The position numbers and the translations under genes are program-made. The notes beneath the pieces are model-generated. The model was not told the DNA's origin. It searched no databases and was given only the letters and a program-made list of their open reading frames with translations. A DNA stretch of 64,000 nucleotides from contig CP026657.1 of assembly GCA_023525915.1 (NCBI GenBank), forward strand, positions 2,814,001 through 2,878,000, given 5' to 3'. Position 1 is the stretch's first letter; each line of letters begins with the position of its first letter. Below are positions 34,682 through 43,532 of this stretch, in pieces. Source of the DNA: Acetispira formosa (nom. nud.). Its GTDB lineage: Bacteria > Desulfobacterota > Desulfarculia > Adiutricales > Adiutricaceae.

Positions 34682-35860
34682 ATGAATCCCAAACCACTGT
34701 TCTCTTTGGAAGAGTACGCCGCGCGGCTGAAAGGCACGCGGGAGCGAATGTACCGGGAAGGCGTGGAAGTCCTTCTGGTGACCGACCCGGCCAATATGAA
34801 TTATCTCAGCGGCTACGACGGCTGGTCGTTCTATGTCCATCAGGGCCTGTTGGTCTTCATGGATCGTGATGAGCCGGTCTGGTTCGGCCGGATGCAGGAT
34901 TCAAATGGAGCCCGCCTCACCACCTGGCTCAGTGACGACAATGTGCGCGGCTATCAGGATCATTATGTGCAGTCCAACCTGCGCCACCCGATGGATTTCG
35001 TGGCCGACCTCCTGCGCGAATATGGTGCGGACAAGCGCCGTCTGGGCGTGGAGATGGACAGCTATTATTTCACCGGGCAGTGCCTGGAATCGCTGGCCGA
35101 AAATCTGCCGGAGGCCCAGATCATCAACGCCAACCTTCTGGTCAACTGGGTGAGGCTGGTCAAATCTCCGGCCGAAATCGCCTATATGCGCGATGCGGCC
35201 CGCATTGTGGAAAAGGTCATGCAAACGGCTGTGGACACCATTGACGTGGGCGTGCGCGAGGGCGACGCGGCCGCCGAAGTCATGAAAGCGCAACTCTCCG
35301 GCACCCCGGAATTCACCGGCGATTACGCCTCCATCATGCCCATCATGCCCTCCGGCATCCGCACCTCCACGGCCCACCTCTCTTGGGTGGACCGCAAATA
35401 CGAAAAAGGCGACCTGGTGCTCCTGGAACTGGCCGGAAATCGACACCGCTATCACGCGCCCCTGTCCCGAACCCTGATAATCGGCCCGCCGCCCCAGGAA
35501 CTTCAGGACGTGGCCCAGGGCGTGATCGACGGCCTGAACAAGGTCATTGATTTCATCAAGCCGGGAGTCACCGGCGAAGAGGTTGAAGCCGCCTGGCGCG
35601 GGGCCATCAGCGGCACCAAGGTTGTCAAGGAATCGCGCATGGGCTATGCTTACGGGTGCAACTATCCTCCCGATTGGGGAGAACACACCGTCAGTCTCAG
35701 ACCGGGCGACAAAAATGTTTTCAAACCCGGCATGACCATACACGTCATGCCGGGAGTCTGGCTGGACAAATTCGGCTTTGAATGCAGCGAACCCATAGTG
35801 GTGACGGAAACCGGCTGTGAATGTTTCGTCGATTTCCCGCGCCGACTGGTGGTAAAATAA
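34682..35860 (+). CDS. Ectoine hydrolase-like M24 family protein, paralogue 2
   Basis: A 392-residue M24-fold protein with the same DoeA/EutD motifs as the copy at 31312 (DPANMNYLSGYDGWSFYVHQG, DSNGARLTTWL, YQDHYVQSNLRHPMDFVADLLREYG, YHAPLSRTLIIGPP, YAYGCNYPPDWGEHTVSLRPGD, MTIHVMPGVW). By eye the two share well over half of their residues. The start ATG 34682 is 1 bp after the preceding stop, with AGGAAG within that gene. Two paralogues in one operon suggest different but related substrates (for example ectoine and hydroxyectoine) or a heteromeric enzyme. Confidence 0.82.
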   Translation: MNPKPLFSLEEYAARLKGTRERMYREGVEVLLVTDPANMNYLSGYDGWSFYVHQGLLVFMDRDEPVWFGRMQDSNGARLTTWLSDDNVRGYQDHYVQSNLRHPMDFVADLLREYGADKRRLGVEMDSYYFTGQCLESLAENLPEAQIINANLLVNWVRLVKSPAEIAYMRDAARIVEKVMQTAVDTIDVGVREGDAAAEVMKAQLSGTPEFTGDYASIMPIMPSGIRTSTAHLSWVDRKYEKGDLVLLELAGNRHRYHAPLSRTLIIGPPPQELQDVAQGVIDGLNKVIDFIKPGVTGEEVEAAWRGAISGTKVVKESRMGYAYGCNYPPDWGEHTVSLRPGDKNVFKPGMTIHVMPGVWLDKFGFECSEPIVVTETGCECFVDFPRRLVVK

Positions 35861-35869
35861 GGAGAAAAC

Positions 35870-36250
35870 ATGACCAGAGAAATTATCTTCACCGACAAGG
35901 CCCCGGCCCCCGGCCCGTATTCACAGGCCATTAAACACAACGGGCTGGTCTTCGTATCCGGGCAGACCGCGGAAGACCCCAAAACCGGCGAACCCATTCG
36001 CGGCGGCATAGCCGAGCAGACCCGCAGTGTGCTGACCAACATCGCCGCGATCCTGGAAGCGGCCGGTTCCAGCCTGGAGCGGGTTTTGAAAGTCAACATC
36101 TATCTCAGCGACATCAAGCTGAAACCGGAGATGAACACGGTTTACAAAGAGTTCTTTCCGCAAAATCCCCCCGCCCGCATCGCCATGGGCGGCGTGGAGC
36201 TGGATTACGGGCTGGATATTGAAGTGGATGTGATTGCCATCGCTGATTGA
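35870..36250 (+). CDS. ridA: RidA-family imine/enamine deaminase
   Basis: A 126-residue protein that hydrolyses reactive enamine/imine products of PLP dehydratases. It has the family layout: APAPGPYSQAIKHNGLVFVSGQ at 13-34, EQTRSVLTNIAAILEAAGSSLERVLKVNIYL in the middle, and PARIAMGGVELDYGLDIEVDVIA at the end, including the ligand arginine in PARIA. GGAG precedes ATG 35870, 10 bp after the M24 gene, and a terminator follows. It completes the operon, matching the EutB-like enzyme. Confidence 0.92.
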   Translation: MTREIIFTDKAPAPGPYSQAIKHNGLVFVSGQTAEDPKTGEPIRGGIAEQTRSVLTNIAAILEAAGSSLERVLKVNIYLSDIKLKPEMNTVYKEFFPQNPPARIAMGGVELDYGLDIEVDVIAIAD

Positions 36251-36276
36251 TTTGCGCCCTATCCTGACCGGACGAT

Positions 36277-36318
36277 CGGCCTTTTCGTTTAAAAATGCGG
36301 AAAGGCCGGCTTTTTTTT
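36277..36318 (+). terminator. Rho-independent terminator of the ectoine-type operon
   Basis: CGGCCTTT and AAAGGCCG pair around a 16-base loop, followed by eight T residues. Confidence 0.85.
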
Positions 36319-36426
36319 GTGGAAATGATAATGAATGTGGGTTATTCTAAATTTGAAAAACAGCCTATCTCATCATAATTTCCACTTTTTCGCGAATGTC
36401 AAAACAAGGCCGGGGTAGCTTTGAGC

Positions 36427-37650
36427 ATGGACATAGACAGACAGATCATCAGCCATTTTACCGACAATGAAGTATATTCCTTCAGCGGTTGTTATTTGTA
36501 TCTGAATAAATTCCCGCGCGCCCACGGGCGATATACGCTGATTGACCGCGATGAAACCGTCTATCCGCCCGGTTTCGGCCGCAGGGTGGCGGAACAGATC
36601 AAGGCCATGGAATCGGTCATTATCAGTGATGAGGAAATCGCTTTCATGCAGCGGACCTGCCAGTATTTTCCCACCTGGTTCTATACTTTTCTCAGAGGCT
36701 ACAGATTCAGCGCCGATGAGGTGGAAGTCATTCAGGACAACGATGGACGGTTGCATATCACGGTTGAGGGCCTTTTGTGGAAAATAGTTTTCTGGGAAGT
36801 GCCCATTCTGGCCATAATATCGGAATTGAAGCACGAAATGACAGGTTTTGCGGCCGCCTATGAAGCGGAACGCGAGTATGCCGACACTCTGGACAAGGGG
36901 AGACGGTTGTTGGAAAACGGCCTGTCCTTCGCTGAATGCGGCACCTCCCGGCGATTTTCGTTTGCTCATCAGGGGCTGGTAATTCGCGGCCTGATTGAGG
37001 CCGGTGGCCAGACCGCCGGTGAGGGTGAGTTTCTGGGCACATCCAATATCTGCTTTTCCAAAAAATTCAACCTCACGCCTGTGGGAGTTATCAATCATCA
37101 GCTGATAAGTTTTTGCGGGGCGATTTTTGGCTATAAGGAAGCCAACTTCCTGGCCATGAAATATTGGCAGGAAGCTTTTGATTCCGACCTTGGCACCTTT
37201 ATTTACGACACTTTCGGCTGGAATGCCTTTCAGGAAAATTTCAGTAAAAAATATGCCAAACTCTTTGAAGGCTTGAGGGTGGACAGCGGCGACAACTTTG
37301 AGGCCATTGATAAAATCGTGGCCAAATATGAAGAGCTGAACATAAATCCACGCACCAAATGCCTCACCTTCAGCAACGGACTCGGCCTTGAGCAGGCCAT
37401 AGAGATCCATCAATATTGCCGCGGCAAAATCGGCGATAATTATGACATCGGTTCATTTCTGACCTGTGATGTGGCCGGGGTAGACCCGGTTAATATGGTG
37501 ATGAAACTGACGGCGGCCAAGCTGACCGAGAAAAAGAACTGGCAGAAAGCCATCAAGCTTTCTGACGATGCCGGTAAATTTTCAGGTGACCCGGATGAAG
37601 TCGACATCGCCAGAAAAACACTGAACATGGATGGTGCGTCTGATATTTAG
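36427..37650 (+). CDS. pncB: Nicotinate phosphoribosyltransferase, paralogue 1
   Basis: A 407-residue enzyme of NAD salvage joining nicotinate with PRPP. Motifs: DNEVYSFSGCYLYLNKFPRAHGRY near the start, CGTSRRFSFAHQ (region of the phosphorylatable His), GTSNICFSKKF, FLAMKYWQEAFDSDLGTFIYDTFGW, LFEGLRVDSGDNFE and ITFSN-type TFSNGL. The length fits PncB. ATG 36427 is preferred to an in-frame TTG at 36421; the ribosome binding site is weak. A second gene of about 70 percent identity (by eye) lies at 54990. Single gene between a terminator and repeat S2. Confidence 0.9.
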   Translation: MDIDRQIISHFTDNEVYSFSGCYLYLNKFPRAHGRYTLIDRDETVYPPGFGRRVAEQIKAMESVIISDEEIAFMQRTCQYFPTWFYTFLRGYRFSADEVEVIQDNDGRLHITVEGLLWKIVFWEVPILAIISELKHEMTGFAAAYEAEREYADTLDKGRRLLENGLSFAECGTSRRFSFAHQGLVIRGLIEAGGQTAGEGEFLGTSNICFSKKFNLTPVGVINHQLISFCGAIFGYKEANFLAMKYWQEAFDSDLGTFIYDTFGWNAFQENFSKKYAKLFEGLRVDSGDNFEAIDKIVAKYEELNINPRTKCLTFSNGLGLEQAIEIHQYCRGKIGDNYDIGSFLTCDVAGVDPVNMVMKLTAAKLTEKKNWQKAIKLSDDAGKFSGDPDEVDIARKTLNMDGASDI

Positions 37651-37680
37651 TGCCGTATAGATTTTTGGTAAATCGTACCC

Positions 37681-37904
37681 GCCGGAAGCCGGGGCTTGTT
37701 TTTGTCCCGGCTCCGTTCCGGGGGTCTTTAGTCACGGAACCGGGACAAAAACAAGCCCCGGCTTCCGGCTCCCACTCGGCCAGGCATGCCTTCCATCACT
37801 TAAGAAAGCCGACCAGGCAGCCGCCGGGAGAAATGTTTTTGCCGGGGGCCCGTGACTAATGACCCCCGGAACGGGCCCCCGGCAAAAACATTTCTCCCGG
37901 CGGC
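37681..37904. repeat. Composite double-hairpin element, small family, copy S2 (inverted)
   Basis: Hairpin Y first, 37681-37769: 35-bp arms with a single mismatch, loop TTCCGGGGGTCTTTAGTCA. Hairpin X second, 37820-37904: perfect 33-bp arms ending ...GCCGGGGGCCCG, loop TGACTAATGACCCCCGGAA. Relative to S1 the entire element is reversed. The spacer contains GGCCAGGCATGCC and CCGACCAGGCAG. Confidence 0.92.
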
Positions 37905-37971
37905 GCCCACCCGCTATAGTGAAGCTTTACGCGAGACACGGTACTGGGCGGTTATGCGTCTCTCCCACTTC

Positions 37972-39054
37972 TCAAAAGCCGCACCAGGCCATCTTTTCGC
38001 CGTCGGCCAGCTTGACTTTAACATTCCTTAGTTTATCAGGCCGCTTCAGTTGCTGAATCGAAATATCGAAGCCCAGCATCTTAAGCTGGGTGTCAATGCA
38101 TCCCAGAAGTGATTGCGGTATGGTAGACATGGTATAGTTGCCGGGGGCCAGTTTATCAAGAACACTCAGCCCGGAGTAAATGCCGCAGGCCACCTGCCAG
38201 CAAGTGGCGTTCACCTGGAAAGAATCATAACATTGTTGATGGCTGGCCCGGTTATAAACATAAGTGGCCCCGCCCGATTCATCGAGCAGCAATAAGCCAA
38301 TGGTGTCACTGCCTTTCAAGCGGTGGCGGACCGGCAGATCAGGAAATTTGCCGCCGGATTTCCGGCATTCAATGGCCAGTGACTGGATCATTTCCGGGGC
38401 CGAATATAAATAGCCCGCGAACTGGCATTCATCGTTGCTGCTGCCCATGGAATAAATTTCCTCATGCGGTATCCAGAGATACTTGCGCGGCTGATGCCCT
38501 TCAATCTCCAGCTCCATGTCCGGCCCCTGGTCGCTTCGGAATATTTCCAGCATTTCACCATTGACATAGGCAAAGGGCGGCTCTTCAACAGCTTCGCTGT
38601 AATACATCTGTGGCGACCAGGTACCGAAGACCGCGTCCGGGAATTCGGCGGTGTCATGCTCGATTTCAATCACGGAATGCTTGCCTGAAACATCCTGCCG
38701 CCGATACATGAATTCAATCAGGCCCGGATTCATACCGAAGCCGAACAGATTAACAGTTTCAGAGGGCGCGGGCGCGGCCAGGAGATCAATTATGTCCCCG
38801 GCGTTTTCCAGGCCGGTGTCCAGATAGTGAATCTTGTGATCACGGCAAAGTTTCAGGATTGTGTCGCCATAGTCCGTGGTCACGTTTATGACCAGATCCA
38901 GCACGTCCTTCTTTTGCCGGATCATTTCCTGGGCGGAGATTCCGGTTGCAATTTCGGCGATGTAAATTTCATTGATCCATTCGAGGGGCTGGGCTTTGAT
39001 TAAGGCGTGGATCGCTTTTCCAATACCTCCGTAGCCGGCGATTAAAACATTCAA
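37972..39054 (-). CDS. Saccharopine dehydrogenase/homospermidine synthase-like protein
   Basis: A 360-residue NAD(P)-binding protein. The N-terminal Rossmann loop is MNVLIAGYGGIGKAI; DLVINVTTDYGDTILKLCRDHKIHYLDTG is the family's second nucleotide-side block; NLFGFGMNPGLIEFMYRR follows, as in homospermidine or carboxynorspermidine-type enzymes and saccharopine dehydrogenases. The C-terminal half (about 190-360) includes VYNRASHQQCYDSFQVNATCWQVACGIYSGL. The exact reaction is not clear. AAGGAGG lies upstream of the ATG at 39054. Confidence 0.65.
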   Translation of the reverse strand: MNVLIAGYGGIGKAIHALIKAQPLEWINEIYIAEIATGISAQEMIRQKKDVLDLVINVTTDYGDTILKLCRDHKIHYLDTGLENAGDIIDLLAAPAPSETVNLFGFGMNPGLIEFMYRRQDVSGKHSVIEIEHDTAEFPDAVFGTWSPQMYYSEAVEEPPFAYVNGEMLEIFRSDQGPDMELEIEGHQPRKYLWIPHEEIYSMGSSNDECQFAGYLYSAPEMIQSLAIECRKSGGKFPDLPVRHRLKGSDTIGLLLLDESGGATYVYNRASHQQCYDSFQVNATCWQVACGIYSGLSVLDKLAPGNYTMSTIPQSLLGCIDTQLKMLGFDISIQQLKRPDKLRNVKVKLADGEKMAWCGF

Positions 39055-39178
39055 TTGTCGGCCTCCTTTCAGTTTCGGTTGCGTTTAATTTTTGATGGTG
39101 GGTATGGGCCTCTCTGTCGATAAGATATTTTTATACTATCACATGTAAGGTGTTTTTTGTATCTTTGGTCAAAATAAT

Positions 39179-39200
39179 AAAGCGCCGGAGTCGGCGCTTT
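39179..39200 (-). terminator. Terminator after the YczE-like gene
   Basis: AAAGCGCC-GGAGTC-GGCGCTTT; on the minus strand it is followed by TATTATTTT. It separates the membrane protein gene from the dehydrogenase gene. Confidence 0.7.
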
Positions 39201-39235
39201 CACGGTTTTTGTAAAAATTATCTTCTGAAACCCTT

Positions 39236-39871
39236 TCAGCGCAAGGCTTCCTGAGGCACGTCCAGGATATATCTGGTCACCCGGCGGTTCCAGAAAGTCA
39301 CCAGCGGCCCTATGGAAAAAGCCATCAGAATGGTGGCAATACCTATGGGCGCACCCAGAAGCCAGGCCAGAATCATGGCGGTGGAATCCTGGATGATGCG
39401 GCAGATTCTGAATGGTATGGGGACGCGTTCCACGATGACCAGAGAAATAGCGTCATAGGGCCCCACACCCAAATTGGCCATGATATATAACGACAGGCCA
39501 AAGGTTAAAAAGGTCAGGCCCAGAAACAAATGAATGGCTGAATTCCAGAGTCCGGGCGGGAAGCTGAACACCTGGCTGTGAAGCCAGGAAAATAAATCGA
39601 TCAGATACCCGACGAGAAACATGTTGATCAGCGTGCCAGCGCCGATCAGCGACCGTTTAAAATAGGCAATGACCGCGATAAGGATAAAATTTATCAGCAA
39701 TTGAAAATTGCCCAGCGACAGTCCGACCAGGGCGCCCATGCCTTTGTTGAAAGCCCCGAAGGGATCAAGGCCTACATTGCCTTTAAGGCATAAGCTTATG
39801 CCAAACGCGCAGAAAACAATCCCGACACATGTGGCAATCAAGCGTTTTTTTAAGTGTTTATATTTGAGCAT
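39236..39871 (-). CDS. YczE/YitT-type integral membrane protein
   Basis: A 211-residue protein with about six membrane spans. It opens with a basic stretch (MLKYKHLKKRL), then FGISLCLKGNVGLDPFGAFNKGMGALVG and, in the second half, FGLSLYIMANLGVGPYDAISLVIVER. The duplicated G.GPxDA/G.DPFGA loop is the signature of the YczE-like family, whose function is unknown. The start lacks a strong Shine-Dalgarno. Flanked upstream by a 94-bp dispersed repeat. Confidence 0.8.
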   Translation of the reverse strand: MLKYKHLKKRLIATCVGIVFCAFGISLCLKGNVGLDPFGAFNKGMGALVGLSLGNFQLLINFILIAVIAYFKRSLIGAGTLINMFLVGYLIDLFSWLHSQVFSFPPGLWNSAIHLFLGLTFLTFGLSLYIMANLGVGPYDAISLVIVERVPIPFRICRIIQDSTAMILAWLLGAPIGIATILMAFSIGPLVTFWNRRVTRYILDVPQEALR

Positions 39872-39890
39872 GATTTTCCAGTCCGCCTGA

Positions 39891-39984
39891 ATAGCTGGCA
39901 GGGCCCGCCGCCAACGCCGAGGCCGCGGCCCGTCTGAATGTAGAGTAACGGCCGGGAAGCGGCGTTCAAAGAATTTGTTACTTG
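39891..39984 (-). repeat. 94-bp dispersed repeat, copy 2
   Basis: The reverse complement of this stretch is nearly identical to 16728-16821. It sits between the galM stop and the YczE-like start. Confidence 0.85.
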
Positions 39985-40009
39985 TGGGTCGACAAGCTGT
40001 GCGTGTCAG

Positions 40010-41038
40010 TTAAGCCGTAAATTTATAAACGGTGGTCTGATAATAGTTTTGGCCTTTTTTCAATATAGGCCTGGAATCTGAGTCCTGATTGATGGAATCA
40101 GGAAATAACTGGGTTTCAAGACAAAAACCGGAACACGGACCAATCAAGCGTCCCCCTTTGCCGCGCCTATGACTCAAGGCATTGCCGCTATAGAACTGGA
40201 CTCCGGGCAGGGTTGTGTCAATCGACAGAGTTAAACCGGTGGCAGGTGAGGCGGCCATGGCAAAGGGGAGGCCTCCGCGTTCACGGTTGAGGACAAAGTT
40301 GTGATCATAGCCTTTGCCCTTAACCAGTTGTGGATCCTTTGCGTCGATATCCCGGCCGATTGCTTTGGTCCGTCGGAAATCGAAAGGGCCGCCCGCCACC
40401 GGCAGAAGCTTGCCGGTAGGAATGAGCGCTTCATCCACTTCACTGAAGTAGTCGGCGGCCAGGGTCAGTTCATGGGTTAGCATGTCTCCCTCACCGGAGA
40501 GGTTAAAGTACGAATGATTGGTTAGGTTGACAATCGTATCGAGATCGCATACCGCTTCATAGGTCAGAATCAGTTCATTGTCGTCGGTCAGGGCATAGGT
40601 TGCGCGAACCTCAAGGTTGCCGGGGTACCCCTCTTCGCCGTCTGGTGCGGTGCGGCTGAAAATAACGCGCCCGCTTTCAGGTTCGGATCGCCAGACATGG
40701 CGGTGAAAACCGCCGGGGCCGCCATGAAGGTGGTTGACTCCGTCATTGGCCGCCAATGGATATTTTCGTCCGTCCAGTTCAAATTCGGCCCCGGAGATGC
40801 GGTTGGCCCAGCGCCCGATCAACGCGCCCAGATAGGCGTCGTCGGATTCGTACTCCTGAACTGTATCGTAACCCATCACCACATCAATCGGCGTTCCGTG
40901 TCGGTCCGGCACAATGATTGACTGAATGACGCAGCCCAGATTGAGAACGTCCACACTCATGCCCCGGCTGTTGGACAGCCGGAAGCAATCAATCTGCTGT
41001 CCGTTGCCGGTTTTGCCAAAAGGTGTTTTTTCGATCAT
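40010..41038 (-). CDS. galM: Galactose mutarotase (aldose 1-epimerase)
   Basis: A 342-residue enzyme interconverting alpha and beta galactose. Motifs: NLGCVIQSIIVPDRHG, GALIGRWANRI, NDGVNHLHGGPGGFHRHVW (catalytic His), NLTNHSYFNLSGEG (second His) and a C-terminal CLETQLFPDS with the catalytic Glu. Complete length. The start overlaps the galT stop by 4 bp (ATGA), making it the last gene of the gal operon. Confidence 0.93.
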   Translation of the reverse strand: MIEKTPFGKTGNGQQIDCFRLSNSRGMSVDVLNLGCVIQSIIVPDRHGTPIDVVMGYDTVQEYESDDAYLGALIGRWANRISGAEFELDGRKYPLAANDGVNHLHGGPGGFHRHVWRSEPESGRVIFSRTAPDGEEGYPGNLEVRATYALTDDNELILTYEAVCDLDTIVNLTNHSYFNLSGEGDMLTHELTLAADYFSEVDEALIPTGKLLPVAGGPFDFRRTKAIGRDIDAKDPQLVKGKGYDHNFVLNRERGGLPFAMAASPATGLTLSIDTTLPGVQFYSGNALSHRRGKGGRLIGPCSGFCLETQLFPDSINQDSDSRPILKKGQNYYQTTVYKFTA

Positions 41039-42549
41039 TTGAGCTCCCCTGAAATTTTTTGAACAAAGCGGTCAAAGGCGGCCAAACCTTGGTCATCTCG
41101 CTTGAAGACACCGGCATGTTCTAGCACTCGCAGAAATTTTTTTCCAACTTTTTCCCTCAATCCCGCTTCAATTTCCTTTGTTGCCGCACCATTAAACTCT
41201 GTGCGCAATTCGTGATACCATTCCGCGTGAATCGGCAGCGCCGATTCTTCGCCCACATCTTCTCGGCCTTCGGCCAGAAAGGATTTGATCAGCTCCAGTT
41301 CGGGCACCAGACGCGGCGGCAGTATGGCCAGCCCCAGCACTTCAATCAGCCCGATGTTTTCTTTTTTGATGTGATGAACGTCAGAATGGGGATGAAAGAT
41401 GCCCAGCGGATGTTCCGGGCTGGTGCGGTTGTTTCGCAGCACCAGATCGAGCAGATACTCGTCACCCTCACGGCGGGCAATGGGGGTGATGGTGTTGTGG
41501 GGAATTTCACCGCTATAGGCCCAAATGCCGACTGATTCATCCGACCATTCACGCCAGTCGTTCAGAATGGCTGTCGCCGCGCTGATAAGGCCCGCTTTGT
41601 CCCGGCCGCGCAGGCGCAGTGTTGACATGGGCCATTTCACTCGCCCCAGCTTCAGATTTGGAAAAGCGGGGCAATCATATTCCTTTTCCACCGGGGCTTC
41701 ATCCATTGGAAATCGGTGGCGGCCCCCCTGATAATGATCGTGGCTGAGAATGGAGCCGCCGACTATGGGCAGATCAGCGTTGGAACCGGCAAAATAATGT
41801 GGCAGGGTATCGAGAAACTCCAACAGGTTGACGAAAGTGAGGCGGTCGATTTTCATTGGCCGATGCTGGCGCGAGAGTATTATGGAGTGTTCATTGTAAT
41901 AAACGTAGGGCGAATATTGCAGGAACCACTCTTCTCCGCCCAGCCGCAGAGGTATCAATCGCAGGTTCTGACGGGCCGGATGATTGAGGCTGCCGAAAAA
42001 ACCTTCATTCTCCCGGCAGAGCAAACAGGCTGGATACGAAGAAGCCGGTACGCTCAGGGCGGCCGCGATATCGCGGGGATCTTTTTCCGGCTTGGAAACA
42101 TTAATGGTTATCTGGAGGTCGCCATATGACGTGGGCGCGAGCCAGGAGATGTTGCGGTCAGTCCGTCCTTTGCGAACATAGTTGGCGGCTACACTGAAAT
42201 CGAAGAAAAAGTCGGTAGCTTCTCCAGGCGAATTTTTATATAACTCCTGAAAGCGGCGCACCACTTCGGAGGGACGGGGAGTGACTTGATCCATTATCAG
42301 CGTGTCGAAGAGGTCGCGGCGAGTCTGCGTGTTTTCAATCAGCCCCAGGTTCACGGCCTGATCAAGCAGTTTTTCCAGGATGTCATCAACCGTGGACGGA
42401 ATTTCACCGGCCTCTTCCAGCCTGAACTCGGCCTGGCCGAATAGGGCGATAAGATGGTTGGCCGCACAAACCAAATCTTCCGGGCCTATCAACTTCCGGT
42501 TCAATGAGTAGCGCAGCAGGCGGTTGAGTTCATGGTTTATATCAGTCAT
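41035..42549 (-). CDS. galT: UDP-glucose-hexose-1-phosphate uridylyltransferase, class II
   Basis: A 504-residue enzyme of the large GalT class common in Firmicutes, unrelated in length to the about 350-residue E. coli enzyme. Motifs: CLLCRENEGFFG, HSIILSRQHRPMKIDRLTFVNLLEFLD, GGSILSHDHYQGGRHRFPM (active-site HDH region) and GIFHPHSDVHHIKKENIGLIEVLGLAILPPRL. ATG 42549 overlaps the galE stop (ATGA); the upstream in-frame ATG at 42561 is inside galE and is less likely. It moves UMP from UDP-glucose to galactose 1-phosphate. Confidence 0.92.
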   Translation of the reverse strand: MTDINHELNRLLRYSLNRKLIGPEDLVCAANHLIALFGQAEFRLEEAGEIPSTVDDILEKLLDQAVNLGLIENTQTRRDLFDTLIMDQVTPRPSEVVRRFQELYKNSPGEATDFFFDFSVAANYVRKGRTDRNISWLAPTSYGDLQITINVSKPEKDPRDIAAALSVPASSYPACLLCRENEGFFGSLNHPARQNLRLIPLRLGGEEWFLQYSPYVYYNEHSIILSRQHRPMKIDRLTFVNLLEFLDTLPHYFAGSNADLPIVGGSILSHDHYQGGRHRFPMDEAPVEKEYDCPAFPNLKLGRVKWPMSTLRLRGRDKAGLISAATAILNDWREWSDESVGIWAYSGEIPHNTITPIARREGDEYLLDLVLRNNRTSPEHPLGIFHPHSDVHHIKKENIGLIEVLGLAILPPRLVPELELIKSFLAEGREDVGEESALPIHAEWYHELRTEFNGAATKEIEAGLREKVGKKFLRVLEHAGVFKRDDQGLAAFDRFVQKISGELK

Positions 42550-43532
42550 CGGTCGGCCCACCCTTCTGGATGCAGACGGTGCCAGTTCCAGGCTGTGGCG
42601 ATAATCTCTTCCACGTTTTCATAGGCTGGTTTCCAGCCCAGAATTTTTTTGGCCCTGGCGCTGTCGGCCACCAGCCTGGCCGGGTCGCCCGCGCGCCTGG
42701 GTTTTATTTCCCGTTTTATCGTCTGCCCGGTCACTTTCTCCGCCGCGTCAATGATTGCTTTCACTGAAAAACCTTTGGCGCTGCCAAGATTCAAAATGGA
42801 GCTGGCGCCCCCGCCGCGCAGATACTCCAGGGCCAGAAGGTGAGCCTGGGCCAGATCACTGACATGTACATAATCGCGGATACAGGTGCCGTCCGGGGTA
42901 TCATAGTCGTCGCCAAAAATGCCTATCTGCTCCCTAAGGCCCAGCGGCACCTTCAGCACCAGCGGAATGAGATGGGTCTCCGGGCTGTGGTCTTCACCCA
43001 GCGAACCGTCCGCCAGGGCTCCGGCCACGTTGAAATAGCGCAGTGAAACATAGCGGATTCCATGCGCGCCCTCAACCCACTTCATCATTTTTTCCATGGC
43101 CAGTTTGGTTTCGCCATAAGGATTGGTGGGGGCGGCCGGGTCATCTTCGACAATAGGAACCCTGGACGGTTCGCCGTAGACGGCGGCGGTGGAGGAAAAC
43201 ACGATGCGCCCGACCCCATGTTTGACCATGGCCTTCAGTAGCACCTCCATGCCGTGGACGTTGTTGTTATAATACTGAAGGGGCTTTTCCACTGATTCGC
43301 CCACCAGGGAATTGGCCGCGAAGTGGATAACGTCGGTCACGCCGTGCGCCATGATTTGATCGAGGGCGGATTCATCGCGCACATCACCTTCAAGAAACAC
43401 GGCCTTGGGGTGAACCGCCTCTTTGTGTCCGCTTTGAAGATTATCAAGAACGGCCGTCGGGAGGCCCTGACGGAGCAGCTCATGCACCATATGTGAGCCA
43501 ATGTAACCGGCCCCGCCGCAAACGAGAATCAT
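42546..43532 (-). CDS. galE: UDP-glucose 4-epimerase
   Basis: A 328-residue short-chain dehydrogenase/reductase. NAD loop GGAGYIGSHMVHELL at the N-terminus, DVRDESALDQI, FAANSLVGESVEKPLQYYNNNVHG, FSSTAAVYGEP, and the catalytic YGETK in NPYGETKLAMEK; RYFNVAGA and GTCIRDYVHVSDLAQAHL follow. Complete. It interconverts UDP-galactose and UDP-glucose. Overlaps galK by 4 bp upstream and galT by 4 bp downstream. Confidence 0.95.
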   Translation of the reverse strand: MILVCGGAGYIGSHMVHELLRQGLPTAVLDNLQSGHKEAVHPKAVFLEGDVRDESALDQIMAHGVTDVIHFAANSLVGESVEKPLQYYNNNVHGMEVLLKAMVKHGVGRIVFSSTAAVYGEPSRVPIVEDDPAAPTNPYGETKLAMEKMMKWVEGAHGIRYVSLRYFNVAGALADGSLGEDHSPETHLIPLVLKVPLGLREQIGIFGDDYDTPDGTCIRDYVHVSDLAQAHLLALEYLRGGGASSILNLGSAKGFSVKAIIDAAEKVTGQTIKREIKPRRAGDPARLVADSARAKKILGWKPAYENVEEIIATAWNWHRLHPEGWADR

